Part shown: positions 1-8,293 of the stretch, piece after piece | How the letters are laid out: the number at the start of each line of letters is the position of its first letter | Numbering within the stretch: position 1 is the first letter of the stretch | NCBI GenBank assembly: GCA_945929965.1 | Contig: CAMEOT010000027.1 | Location: 1 to 34,697, forward strand | Length of the DNA stretch: 34,697 nt | Direction: 5' to 3' | From: an uncultured Lachnospiraceae bacterium | Lineage (GTDB): Bacteria > Bacillota > Clostridia > Lachnospirales > Lachnospiraceae | The notes under the pieces: model-generated | Seen by the model: the letters and a program-made list of their open reading frames with translations, nothing else | Databases searched by the model: none | Told to the model about the DNA's origin: nothing | Position numbers and translations under genes: made by a program

Positions 1-45
1 TGTGAGCAAGCTCCCAGATCGCTGTTTTCGTTTTGACTTTGCATG
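1..45. repeat. Possible end of an intergenic repeat element (cut by window edge)
   Basis: This non-coding stretch contains GAGCAAGCTC at about 4-13, followed about 18 bases later by TTTTGACTTTGCAT. The same order of motifs (GAGCAAGCTC, then TTTTGACCCTGGCATC) ends the 200-bp structured element at 11263-11463. It is therefore plausibly the right end of a related copy that began left of the window. The evidence is only these two short shared motifs. Confidence 0.35.
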
Positions 46-77
46 GCTCGTAACTTTCAAGTTAGTAAGAAATGCAT

Positions 78-124
78 AATACCACCCGGAAGGAAGTATA
101 TCACCAAACTTCCCGGGTGGTATT
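78..124 (-). terminator. Stem-loop downstream of rplY
   Basis: A near-perfect inverted repeat (AATACCACCCGG at 78-89 against CCCGGGTGGTATT at 112-124, extended by AAG/CTT) forms a long hairpin about 30 bases past the rplY stop on the minus strand. The U-tract after it is poor on both strands. It may be an inefficient terminator, an mRNA-stabilising hairpin or a small palindromic repeat. Confidence 0.5.
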
Positions 125-154
125 CAAGGAACAATCAATGATCGCTGCAGTGGG

Positions 155-736
155 TTATTTCGTCTCGTCAGCAGCTTCTGCCTCGTCCGTCTCTTCCTGT
201 CCGTATGCACCGATATGGAACAGCTGCTGTTCACCGGAGGTTGTGACATGGACACCCTTCTCCTCCAGCTTCAGGTCTTTTACATACATGGTCTTGGTCG
301 TCTGGGGAAGTGTTGCAAGATCGATCTCAATGGGCTCCAACAGATGTGCGGGATCAGCCTTGTAATGTACTTCGGACAACTCTGCTTCAAAGATACCCTG
401 TACCTTGTCCTCATTCAGATATACAATAGGAACGGTAGCAGATACGACTTCACCGGCTACCAGAGCCTGAAAGTCCAGAGCCATATATTTCTTCGTCAGA
501 GGATCAAAATCAATATTCTTCACCAGAACATCTACATTTTTTCCGTCCAGTTCCAGATAAGCCTGCGTGCCTTCTTTCGCGTTTTTAATGAAAGCAGCTG
601 CATCCTTCTCTGTGAATTTCAAAGATACGTTTTCCTTCATTTCTTTGCCGTACAGGACACCGGTGATAAAACCGTCTCTTCTTAATTTCTTTGCCTTTTC
701 CTCAGGATTTCTTTTCTCAGCTTTTAATGTCAACAT
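155..736 (-). CDS. rplY: 50S ribosomal protein L25 (Ctc/TL5 long form)
   Basis: L25 binds 5S rRNA in the large ribosomal subunit. The long Ctc form is linked to general stress in Bacillus. The 193-aa protein has the typical start (residues 1-90, RNA-binding beta-barrel containing LRRDGFITGVLYGKE) and the Ctc C-terminal beta domain (about 95-180) with the PIVYLNEDKVQGIF-like core. It ends in an acidic tail rich in Glu, Asp and Ala. The ATG at 734-736 follows a good GGAGG on the minus strand. It is monocistronic and divergent from the thrH-like gene, with a candidate promoter (TATAAT on the minus strand at 813-818). Length and order match the family. Confidence 0.93.
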   Translation of the reverse strand: MLTLKAEKRNPEEKAKKLRRDGFITGVLYGKEMKENVSLKFTEKDAAAFIKNAKEGTQAYLELDGKNVDVLVKNIDFDPLTKKYMALDFQALVAGEVVSATVPIVYLNEDKVQGIFEAELSEVHYKADPAHLLEPIEIDLATLPQTTKTMYVKDLKLEEKGVHVTTSGEQQLFHIGAYGQEETDEAEAADETK

Positions 737-812
737 AACAATTGCCTCCTCTATCTCTACGTTGGTTTGGTGTAGATGAGAGCTTGTCGGAAGTTCTTTT
801 CACACTATGGTT

Positions 813-840
813 ATTATAGCACATATAGAACAAAGTAAAC
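813..840 (-). promoter_or_regulatory. Candidate sigma-A promoter for rplY
   Basis: On the minus strand a perfect -10 TATAAT (813-818) lies 16 bases downstream of GTTTAC (835-840), a weak -35. It is about 75 bases upstream of the rplY start and points into it. Confidence 0.45.
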
Positions 841-930
841 AGTAAAAATGTCACAAAAATAAGGAAGAAAAAGTAAAAATTACAAGCAAATTTCAAAAAA
901 TGCCAAGGAAAGTGACAAGAAAGTAAATGG

Positions 931-959
931 TTGCACGAAGCAGTAAAATAGGGTATACT
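931..959 (+). promoter_or_regulatory. Sigma-A promoter for the thrH-like gene
   Basis: TTGCAC (931-936), a 17-base spacer and TATACT (954-959) make a good vegetative promoter. Transcription would begin near 966, downstream of the in-frame ATG at 927. This rules out that longer start and supports translation from 999. Confidence 0.65.
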
Positions 960-998
960 TTTCGCAAATACATTTGCATTTACTGGGAGGACACAAGG

Positions 999-1604
999 AT
1001 GGATATGAATATTGTATGCCTGGATCTGGAAGGAGTACTGGTACCGGAGATCTGGATCGCATTTGCGGAGGCCAGCGGGATCCCGGAGCTTAAGAGAACC
1101 ACCAGAGACGAGCCGGATTACGATAAATTAATGAAATGGAGAATTGGAATACTGAAGGAGCACGGTCTGGGTTTAAAGGAAATTCAGGATACGATCGCGA
1201 AGATCGACCCGATCCCGGGCGCGAAGGAATTCTTAGACGAGCTGCGCTCTATTACCCAGGTCATCATTATCAGCGATACCTTTTCGCAGTTTGCCGGTCC
1301 CCTGATGAAAAAATTAGGTTATCCGACCATTTTCTGTAATTCACTGGAAGTAGCCGAGAACGGAGAGATCACTGGATTTAAGATGCGTGTGGAGAATTCC
1401 AAATATACAACGGTGAAGGCTTTGCAGTCCATCGGCTTCCAGACCATCGCCAGCGGTGACAGTCATAACGATCTGGGCATGATCCAGGCCAGCAAGGCAG
1501 GCTTTTTGTTCAAGAGTACTGAGCAGATCAAAAAGGATCATCCCGAGTTGCCGGCATATGAGACCTATGATGAATTGATGGCAGCGATCAAGAGAGCATT
1601 ATAA
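999..1604 (+). CDS. thrH: HAD phosphatase, ThrH type (phosphoserine phosphatase / homoserine phosphotransferase)
   Basis: The ThrH family dephosphorylates phosphoserine and can transfer the phosphate to homoserine. The 201-aa product is close to the usual length of about 205 and keeps the ThrH signature start CLDLEGVLVPEIW, where the HAD nucleophile is Asp9 with Glu11 in the second position. Motif II is SDT (residues 92-94) and motif IV is GDSHND (153-158). I chose ATG 999 because GGGAGG (985-990) precedes it at good spacing and the promoter lies between 927 and this codon. It stands alone, followed by a terminator at 1666. The in vivo substrate in this organism is inferred from the family. 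Confidence 0.85.
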   Translation: MDMNIVCLDLEGVLVPEIWIAFAEASGIPELKRTTRDEPDYDKLMKWRIGILKEHGLGLKEIQDTIAKIDPIPGAKEFLDELRSITQVIIISDTFSQFAGPLMKKLGYPTIFCNSLEVAENGEITGFKMRVENSKYTTVKALQSIGFQTIASGDSHNDLGMIQASKAGFLFKSTEQIKKDHPELPAYETYDELMAAIKRAL

Positions 1605-1665
1605 TTAAAGACATCATCCAAAAGGATAAAAGGAAACGGAAAAAGGAAGAGAAAAGAGAAAGAGG

Positions 1666-1699
1666 AAGCGCAGGTATCGGCGAGGGTGCCTGCGCTTTT
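1666..1699 (+). terminator. Rho-independent terminator after thrH
   Basis: GCGCAGG (1668-1674) pairs with CCTGCGC (1689-1695), followed by TTTT. It separates the thrH-like gene from rsmH. Confidence 0.7.
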
Positions 1700-1735
1700 A
1701 ACTCCGACACTATACTAATTTGGAATGAGGTAATC

Positions 1736-2797
1736 ATGGGAATGGCTCAGGAACAGACACCCCATAAGCGCAGAGTGCGGTATAAGGGAAAATATCCTAA
1801 AAAATACGAGGAAAAATATAAAGAATTACAGCCGGAAAAATACGGGGATACCATAGCCCATGTCATCAGCAAGGGCAATACGCCTGCAGGTATGCATAGA
1901 TCCATTATGGTACAGGAGATCTTGGATTTTCTGAAGATCCAGCCGGGAGAGACCGGATTTGACGCGACACTGGGGTACGGCGGACATACGAAGGCTATGC
2001 TGGAACAGTTACAGGGTCGTGGTCATATCTATGCCACAGATGTGGATCCGGAAGAATCTGCCAAGACGAGAAAACGTCTGGCAGAGGCCGGATATGGAGA
2101 GGATATTCTGACGATCAAATTGCAGAATTTCTGTACCATAGATGAAATTGCAAAAGAGGCCGGCGGATTTGATTTTATCCTGGCGGATCTGGGAGTATCC
2201 TCCATGCAGATCGATAATCCGGAGAGAGGCTTTTCTTTTAAGGTGGACGGACCCCTAGACCTGCGACTGAATCAGACACAGGGTATCAGTGCGGCCGAGC
2301 GCTTAGATACGATCAGCAGGGAAGAACTGGCGGGAATGCTCTATGAGAATTCCGATGAGCCCTACTGCGAGGAACTGGCGAAGGCGATCACCGATGAGAT
2401 CCGCAAGGGACACCGGATCGACACCACGACGAAGCTGAGAGAAGTGATCGAGAAGACACTGAATTTCCTCCCAGAAAAGGAGAAAAAAGATACGATCAAG
2501 AAGACCTGTCAGAGAACGTTTCAGGCTCTGCGTATTGATGTGAACCGTGAATTTGAAGTATTGTATGAATTCATGGAAAAGCTGCCGGGAGCCTTAAAAC
2601 CAGGTGGAAGAGTCGCCATCCTGACGTTCCATTCCGGTGAGGACAAGCTGGTGAAGCAGGCATTGCGGGAAGGCTGCCGCAACGGTATCTACGCAGACTA
2701 TGCCAGGGATGTGATCCGCCCTTCCGCGGAGGAATGCGCGCAGAACGGAAGAGCCCGTTCCACGAAAATGCGCTGGGCGATCCGGGCGGAAGAATAA
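1736..2797 (+). CDS. rsmH: RsmH-like 16S rRNA m4C1402 methyltransferase, divergent paralogue
   Basis: RsmH uses SAM to N4-methylate C1402 of 16S rRNA at the ribosomal P site. The SAM-binding region reads DATLGYGGHT (usual form DGTLGRGGH), followed by DLGVSSMQIDNPERGFSF, LDLRL and, near the C-terminus, LKPGGRVAILTFHSGEDKLVK (usual FHSLED). At 353 aa it is about 40 residues longer than typical RsmH because of a Lys/Tyr/Glu-rich basic N-terminal extension (residues 1-45). None of the usual division-cluster neighbours (mraZ, ftsL, ftsI) are present. It is therefore probably a second copy or lineage-specific variant, and its exact target is uncertain. The RBS is weak (GAGG at 1727-1730). ATG 1742 is an alternative start. 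Confidence 0.8.
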   Translation: MGMAQEQTPHKRRVRYKGKYPKKYEEKYKELQPEKYGDTIAHVISKGNTPAGMHRSIMVQEILDFLKIQPGETGFDATLGYGGHTKAMLEQLQGRGHIYATDVDPEESAKTRKRLAEAGYGEDILTIKLQNFCTIDEIAKEAGGFDFILADLGVSSMQIDNPERGFSFKVDGPLDLRLNQTQGISAAERLDTISREELAGMLYENSDEPYCEELAKAITDEIRKGHRIDTTTKLREVIEKTLNFLPEKEKKDTIKKTCQRTFQALRIDVNREFEVLYEFMEKLPGALKPGGRVAILTFHSGEDKLVKQALREGCRNGIYADYARDVIRPSAEECAQNGRARSTKMRWAIRAEE

Positions 2798-2830
2798 CAG
2801 ACTGACAGATAGAACAAAGGAGGTGTGAGA

Positions 2831-3229
2831 ATGACTGTCATGGAATATATCAATACACACAGGGAAGATATGGAACCCTGCGAGTGCGTGATCCTGCCGG
2901 ACGGCAGTGTAGAGGAACCGCAGCCTTCTCATATCAAAAAGCTGGAAGCAATCTCCGGTGAAGATAAGCTGACATTGAACAGCCGCATGGAGAAAAATAT
3001 GGAGCCCATATTTTTCATGGTGGAGTATACCGGCTGTATGTTAGTATGGAGCACCCGTGTTGTGGTGCCTTCCCATCCCACAGCGGCACAGGAAGAGACA
3101 CTGGAGAACCTGTATTTTGCGGCGATGCTTGCTCCGGGTTATCACAGGGAACAGGCAGGACCGGCCTACGAGGAATGTGTGAAAAAGCAAAAGAACTGCA
3201 CTAGACAGGCACTAGAAAGGGAACAGTAA
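2831..3229 (+). CDS. Conserved hypothetical protein between rsmH and dnaE
   Basis: I do not recognise this 132-aa protein. It is soluble-looking, with no signal peptide or membrane segment, and starts MTVMEYINTHREDMEPCECV. ATG 2831 is preferred over GTG 2825 because AAAGGAGG (2816-2823) is correctly spaced for it. The stop lies one base before the dnaE ATG, so the two genes are probably co-transcribed and perhaps translationally coupled. Four Cys residues are scattered with no metal-binding pattern. Its function is unknown. Position immediately upstream of dnaE is the only contextual hint. Confidence 0.7.
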   Translation: MTVMEYINTHREDMEPCECVILPDGSVEEPQPSHIKKLEAISGEDKLTLNSRMEKNMEPIFFMVEYTGCMLVWSTRVVVPSHPTAAQEETLENLYFAAMLAPGYHREQAGPAYEECVKKQKNCTRQALEREQ

Positions 3230-3230
3230 A

Positions 3231-6200
3231 ATGGCGTTTACCCATCTTCATGTCCATACAGAATATTCTCTGCTGGACGGATCCAATAAGATTAAAGAAT
3301 ATGTAGCCAGAGTCAAGGAACTGGGCATGAACAGCGCGGCGATCACCGACCATGGTGTTATGTACGGTGTGATCGATTTTTATCGTGCAGCCAGAGAAGC
3401 GGGGATCAAGCCAATCCTGGGCTGTGAGGTGTACGTGGCGCCCAATTCCCGTTTTGACAAGGAATTGACCGGCGGTGAGGACCGTTACCATCATTTGGTA
3501 CTGTTAGCGGAGAACAATACCGGCTATGCGAACCTGATGAAGATCGTCAGCCGCGGTTTTACCGAAGGCTATTATTATAAACCCCGTGTGGATATGGAAG
3601 TATTGCAGGAGTTCCATGAGGGTATCATTGCGCTGTCTGCCTGTCTTGCGGGAGAAGTGCCCCGGTTTATTTTAAAGGGCATGAAAGAAGAGGCTAGAAT
3701 GGCAGCCCGTAAGTATGAGGCATGCTTTGGCAAGGGCAACTATTTTCTGGAATTACAGGATCACGGCATCCCGGAACAGCGCACAGTAAATATGGAACTG
3801 CTCCAGATGAGCAGAGAGCTGGACATTCCCTTGGTGACCACCAACGATGTGCACTATACCTATGCCGAGGATGCGATCCCTCATGACATCCTGCTGTGCC
3901 TGCAGACGGGCAAAAAGCTGGCGGACGAGGATCGTATGCGCTACGAGGGCGGGCAGTATTATGTCAAGAGCGAAGAGGAAATGAAGGGACTGTTCCCCTA
4001 TGCCTGGGAGGCAGTGGAGAATACCCAGAGGATCGCGGACCGCTGTAACGTGGAGATCGAATTCGGCGTGACAAAGCTGCCGAAATACGATGTGCCGGAG
4101 GGGTATGATTCCTGGAGCTACTTGAATAAGCTTTGCGATGACGGACTGGCGGAACGCTACGGCGACGGTGATCAGCCTGCCGGAGAGACCGGGCAGACTC
4201 TTCGGGAGCGCCTGGATTATGAGCTGGGTGTTATTCAGAGAATGGGATATGTGGACTACTTCCTGATCGTGTGGGATTTCATCAATTATGCCAAGGAGCA
4301 CGGGATCCCCGTGGGACCGGGACGAGGCTCTGCGGCGGGAAGCATCGTGGCATATTGCCTGAAGATCACCAACATCGATCCGATCCATTATAATCTGCTG
4401 TTTGAACGGTTTCTGAACCCGGAACGTGTCTCCATGCCCGATATTGACGTGGATTTCTGCTTTGAACGGAGACAGGAGGTCATCGATTATGTGGGCAGAA
4501 AATACGGTAACGACAAGGTGGTGCAGATCGTCACCTTTGGTACCCTGGCGGCGAAAGGTGTCATCCGCGATGTGGGACGAGTCATGGATCTGCCCTATGC
4601 TTTCGTGGATTCCATTGCCAAAATGGTGCCCAATGAACTGAACATTACATTAAATAAAGCACTGGAGATGAACCCGGAATTCCGTAAGCTCTATCAGGAG
4701 GACGAACAGGTACATCACCTGATCGATATGTGTAAACGACTGGAGGGATTACCCAGACATACCTCCATGCACGCGGCGGGCGTAGTCATCTGTCAGAAGT
4801 CGGCGGATGAATTTGTGCCCCTGTCCCGGGGCTCCGATGGTTCCATCGTCACTCAGTTTACCATGACGACACTGGAAGAGCTGGGACTTCTGAAAATGGA
4901 TTTCCTGGGGTTACGTACCCTGACCGTGATCCATGATGCGGTTCAGTTTATTGAAAATACCACCGGCAGACACATTGATGTGGATGCCATCGACTATAAT
5001 GATCCGAAAGTACTGGCTTCCATCGGCACCGGCAGAACGGAAGGCGTGTTTCAGCTGGAAAGTGGGGGGATGAAGAGCTTCATGAAGGAACTGCGTCCCC
5101 AGAATCTGGAGGATGTGGTGGCAGGTATCTCCCTGTACCGTCCCGGCCCTATGGACTTTATCCCGAAGTATATTCAGGGTAAGAATCATCCGGATGCCGT
5201 CACCTATGCCTGCCCGCAGCTGGAACCGATCTTAAAGCCCACCTACGGCTGCATCGTATACCAGGAGCAGGTAATGCAGATCGTTCGCGATCTGGCGGGA
5301 TATACTCTGGGCCGAAGCGATCTGGTGCGCCGTGCCATGAGTAAAAAGAAGCAGGCTGTCATGGTAAAAGAGCGGGCAAACTTCATCTACGGTAATCCGG
5401 AGGAGAATGTCCCCGGCTGTATTGCCAACGGCATTGATGAACAGACCGCAGGACAGATCTACGACATGATGATGGACTTCGCCAAGTATGCGTTTAACAA
5501 GTCCCATGCGGCATGTTATGCGGTGGTGGCTTACCAGACGGCGTATTTAAAATACTATTATCCCGTGGAATTCATGGCGGCGCTGATGACTTCCGTCATC
5601 GATAATCCGAAAAAAGTATCGGAGTATATTTTGAACTGCCGGAACATGAATATCGCCATTCTTCCGCCGGATGTGAATGCGGGAGAAGCTGGATTTTCCG
5701 TGACAGATGGCAAGATCCGCTATGCCCTGACGGCCATCAAAGGCGTGGGACGTCCGGTCATCGACAGCCTGGTGCAGGAGCGTAAGGAGAGAGGTCCCTT
5801 CACAAATCTGAAGGACTTCATCACCCGTATGTCCGACAAAAAAGAGATGAACAAGCGGGCAATTGAGAACCTGATCAAAGCAGGAGCCATGGACGGACTG
5901 GGTGGCACGAGAAAACAGTTCATGAGCGTCTATGTGCAGATCGCGGACCATATTGCCCACGATAAGAAAAACAACCTGGCAGGGCAGATTTCCCTGTTTG
6001 ATATCGCCGGCGAAGAAGATAAGGAAGAATTCGATATCCGGATGCCGAATGTAGGTGAATACAGTAAGGAAATGCTGCTTGGCTTTGAAAAAGAGGTTCT
6101 GGGCGTCTATGTCAGCGGTCATCCTTTAGAGGAATACCAGGAGCTGTGGCAGAACTGCATCAGCAATACCGCCGGAGACTTTGCACTGGATGAAGAGTCC

Positions 6201-6971
6201 GGAGAGGTGGAACTGGTTAAGGATCAGGCAAATGCGGTCATCGGCGGACTGATCGCGGATAAAAACGTAAAATACACCAAGAACGATAAGATCATGGCAT
6301 TTTTAAATGTGGAGGATCTGATCGGAAATGTGGAAGTCGTGGTATTTCCGCAGGTGTATGAGCGTTACAGCACGCTGCTTGTGGAAGATGCGAAAGTATT
6401 TATCCGGGGCAGAGTGTCGTTGGAGGAAGACAAGGACGGCAAGCTGATCTGTGACCAGATCATCAGCTTTGAGGATGCACAGGCAGCCAGAGCGGCGAAC
6501 CAGCCACTGTTTCCCAGAAATTACGGAGGCCGGGGAGGCAACATACGTAACGGAAGCTATGGTAACAATAACGGATACCGTAATCCCGCAAACAGCAGCG
6601 GACAGTATCCGGTCGGCACCATGCCAGGCGGACAGACAGGCCGAACAGTGGAACAGACACAACCCGGTCAGCGGCCGCAGGACGCCGGAACCGGGCAGAA
6701 AAAAGGGATGCCGGCGGGAGCCTGGATCCAGTTTGCAAACAGAGAAGCCTATAAGGAGCGCGAGCAGGAACTTCTGCAGGCCATAGCGGATTCCGAGGGC
6801 GATGATGATGTGGTGATCTTCCTGCGGGATACGAAAAACTACAAGATCCTGCCGTCAAATTTCCGTGTAAAAGCGGATGAAAAACTGCTGGAAAAATTGT
6901 GTACACTGTTTGGAAAAGAAAATGTTAAATTTATAACGAAACCTATTGAAAACCGTACCAAAATAGATTAA
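3231..6971 (+). CDS. dnaE: DNA polymerase III alpha subunit (DnaE)
   Basis: DnaE is the catalytic C-family replicative polymerase subunit. The 1246-aa protein opens with a PHP domain (HLHVHTEYSLLDG, His5/His7/His9). The palm carries catalytic aspartates in PDIDVDF (Asp404, Asp406) and MDFLGLR (Asp557), and the thumb/fingers region has GPGRGSAAGS. A helix-hairpin-helix and OB-fold follow at roughly 850-1080. It lacks the intact exonuclease insertion of PolC. A low-complexity Gly/Asn/Gln/Pro-rich linker at about 1095-1163 connects the OB-fold to a small C-terminal domain. The start is one base after the previous stop. This is a confident family call. Whether it acts as lead or accessory polymerase beside PolC is not decidable here. 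Confidence 0.95.
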   Translation: MAFTHLHVHTEYSLLDGSNKIKEYVARVKELGMNSAAITDHGVMYGVIDFYRAAREAGIKPILGCEVYVAPNSRFDKELTGGEDRYHHLVLLAENNTGYANLMKIVSRGFTEGYYYKPRVDMEVLQEFHEGIIALSACLAGEVPRFILKGMKEEARMAARKYEACFGKGNYFLELQDHGIPEQRTVNMELLQMSRELDIPLVTTNDVHYTYAEDAIPHDILLCLQTGKKLADEDRMRYEGGQYYVKSEEEMKGLFPYAWEAVENTQRIADRCNVEIEFGVTKLPKYDVPEGYDSWSYLNKLCDDGLAERYGDGDQPAGETGQTLRERLDYELGVIQRMGYVDYFLIVWDFINYAKEHGIPVGPGRGSAAGSIVAYCLKITNIDPIHYNLLFERFLNPERVSMPDIDVDFCFERRQEVIDYVGRKYGNDKVVQIVTFGTLAAKGVIRDVGRVMDLPYAFVDSIAKMVPNELNITLNKALEMNPEFRKLYQEDEQVHHLIDMCKRLEGLPRHTSMHAAGVVICQKSADEFVPLSRGSDGSIVTQFTMTTLEELGLLKMDFLGLRTLTVIHDAVQFIENTTGRHIDVDAIDYNDPKVLASIGTGRTEGVFQLESGGMKSFMKELRPQNLEDVVAGISLYRPGPMDFIPKYIQGKNHPDAVTYACPQLEPILKPTYGCIVYQEQVMQIVRDLAGYTLGRSDLVRRAMSKKKQAVMVKERANFIYGNPEENVPGCIANGIDEQTAGQIYDMMMDFAKYAFNKSHAACYAVVAYQTAYLKYYYPVEFMAALMTSVIDNPKKVSEYILNCRNMNIAILPPDVNAGEAGFSVTDGKIRYALTAIKGVGRPVIDSLVQERKERGPFTNLKDFITRMSDKKEMNKRAIENLIKAGAMDGLGGTRKQFMSVYVQIADHIAHDKKNNLAGQISLFDIAGEEDKEEFDIRMPNVGEYSKEMLLGFEKEVLGVYVSGHPLEEYQELWQNCISNTAGDFALDEESGEVELVKDQANAVIGGLIADKNVKYTKNDKIMAFLNVEDLIGNVEVVVFPQVYERYSTLLVEDAKVFIRGRVSLEEDKDGKLICDQIISFEDAQAARAANQPLFPRNYGGRGGNIRNGSYGNNNGYRNPANSSGQYPVGTMPGGQTGRTVEQTQPGQRPQDAGTGQKKGMPAGAWIQFANREAYKEREQELLQAIADSEGDDDVVIFLRDTKNYKILPSNFRVKADEKLLEKLCTLFGKENVKFITKPIENRTKID

Positions 6972-7026
6972 AATAGGAAGTCGAGAAGAGAAAATTATTC
7001 GTTCGTTTACTTAGGAGGTAACAGTC

Positions 7027-8001
7027 ATGGCAAAAGAGATTAAGACGATCGGCGTACTGACCAGCGGCGGTGATGCACCGGGAATGAACGCTGCTATCCG
7101 TGCAGTTGTTCGTACAGCCATTGCAAGAGGACTGAAGGTTAAGGGTATTAAAAAAGGTTATCAGGGTCTTTTGAATGAAGAGATCATAGATATGGAAGCC
7201 AAGGATGTGTCTGACATCATCCAGCGCGGTGGTACCATTCTTGGAACCGCACGCTGTCTCGATTTTAAGACTGCCGAGGGTCAGCAGAAGGGTGCTGAGA
7301 TCTGCAGAAAGCATGGTATCGACGGTATCGTTGTCATCGGCGGTGACGGTTCCTACCGTGGTGCGCAGGCGCTGTCCAGACTGGGCATCAATACCATCGG
7401 TCTTCCCGGAACCATTGACCTGGATATCGCCTGTACCGAGTACACCATCGGCTTCGATACCGCGGTGAACACTGCAATGCAGGCAATCGACAAGGTTAAG
7501 GATACCTCTTCCTCTCACGAGAGATGCAGTATCATCGAGGTAATGGGTAGAAATGCCGGATACATCGCTCTGTGGTGCGGTATTGCCAACGGTGCCGAGG
7601 ATATCCTGCTTCCCGAGAAGTACGATTACAACGAACAGAATATTATCAATAATATCATTACCAACCGTAAGCATGGCAAGACCCATCACATCATCATCAA
7701 TGCCGAGGGAATCGGACATTCCACTTCCATGGCACGCCGTATCGAGGCAGCTACCGGTATTGAGACCCGTGCTACGATCTTAGGTTACATGCAGCGTGGA
7801 GGAAGCCCTACTGCGAAGGATCGTTACTATGCATCTATCATGGGTGCTTACGCAGTAGACATCATGCTGGAAGGCAAGACCAATCGTGTCGTTGGTTACC
7901 AGCACGGTGAATTCATCGATTTCGATATCGAGGATGCACTGCAGATGGAGAAGGGTATCAACGATTATCAGTTTGAGGTATCTCATTTACTTTCCATCTA
8001 A
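7027..8001 (+). CDS. pfkA: ATP-dependent 6-phosphofructokinase
   Basis: PfkA phosphorylates fructose 6-phosphate to the 1,6-bisphosphate, the committed glycolytic step. The 324-aa length fits bacterial PfkA. Visible motifs are TSGGDAPGMN (12-21), GGDGS (105-109, Gly at the position that marks ATP rather than PPi use), PGTID (127-131, catalytic Asp131) and DTSSSHER. The usual TIDND motif reads TIDLD here (Leu132 in place of Asn). A strong AGGAGG (7013-7018) precedes the ATG. It follows dnaE by 55 bases and ends at a strong terminator. The gene's third positions look more pyrimidine-rich and codon-optimised than its neighbours, fitting high expression. Confidence 0.95.
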   Translation: MAKEIKTIGVLTSGGDAPGMNAAIRAVVRTAIARGLKVKGIKKGYQGLLNEEIIDMEAKDVSDIIQRGGTILGTARCLDFKTAEGQQKGAEICRKHGIDGIVVIGGDGSYRGAQALSRLGINTIGLPGTIDLDIACTEYTIGFDTAVNTAMQAIDKVKDTSSSHERCSIIEVMGRNAGYIALWCGIANGAEDILLPEKYDYNEQNIINNIITNRKHGKTHHIIINAEGIGHSTSMARRIEAATGIETRATILGYMQRGGSPTAKDRYYASIMGAYAVDIMLEGKTNRVVGYQHGEFIDFDIEDALQMEKGINDYQFEVSHLLSI

Positions 8002-8032
8002 TTTAATTTAACAGTTCAGACATCATGAATAG

Positions 8033-8070
8033 AAAATATGCGTGGGTGCTTGCACACTACGCATATTTTT
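8033..8070 (+). terminator. Terminator after pfkA
   Basis: AAAATATGCGT (8033-8043) pairs with ACGCATATTTT (8059-8069) around a 15-base loop and runs into T residues. This is a strong, possibly bidirectional terminator. Confidence 0.8.
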
Positions 8071-8091
8071 CTACTCATGATGAGCGGAGCG

Positions 8092-8163
8092 CACTCTTAT
8101 GAAATAAAAGATGAGCCGCTGGCGGCGTTGACTGCGAAGCAGGCACTTTTATGAATAAGAGTG
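8092..8163. repeat. Inverted repeat in the pfkA-trmH gap
   Basis: CACTCTTAT (8092-8100) and ATAAGAGTG (8155-8163) are perfect inverted 9-mers flanking 54 bases that contain several small GC-rich palindromic pieces. It may be a degenerate intergenic repeat or a structured RNA. No class was recognised. Confidence 0.4.
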
Positions 8164-8182
8164 TCTGAACGGATACGAAGAC

Positions 8183-8216
8183 AAAGGCGTTTCCCATTGC
8201 GTGGAAGCGCCTTTTT
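8183..8216 (+). terminator. Terminator-like hairpin upstream of the SpoU methyltransferase
   Basis: AAAGGCGTTTCC (8183-8194) pairs with GGAAGCGCCTTTT (about 8203-8215) and is followed by T residues. It lies about 80 bases before the next gene, so it is either a second terminator or a leader attenuator. Confidence 0.65.
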
Positions 8217-8293
8217 GACTATAATAAACTCATCCATAGAAAGCAGCACGAAAAATCGCATTATTATGAATGTATGGCAGGGAGCAGACAGAT

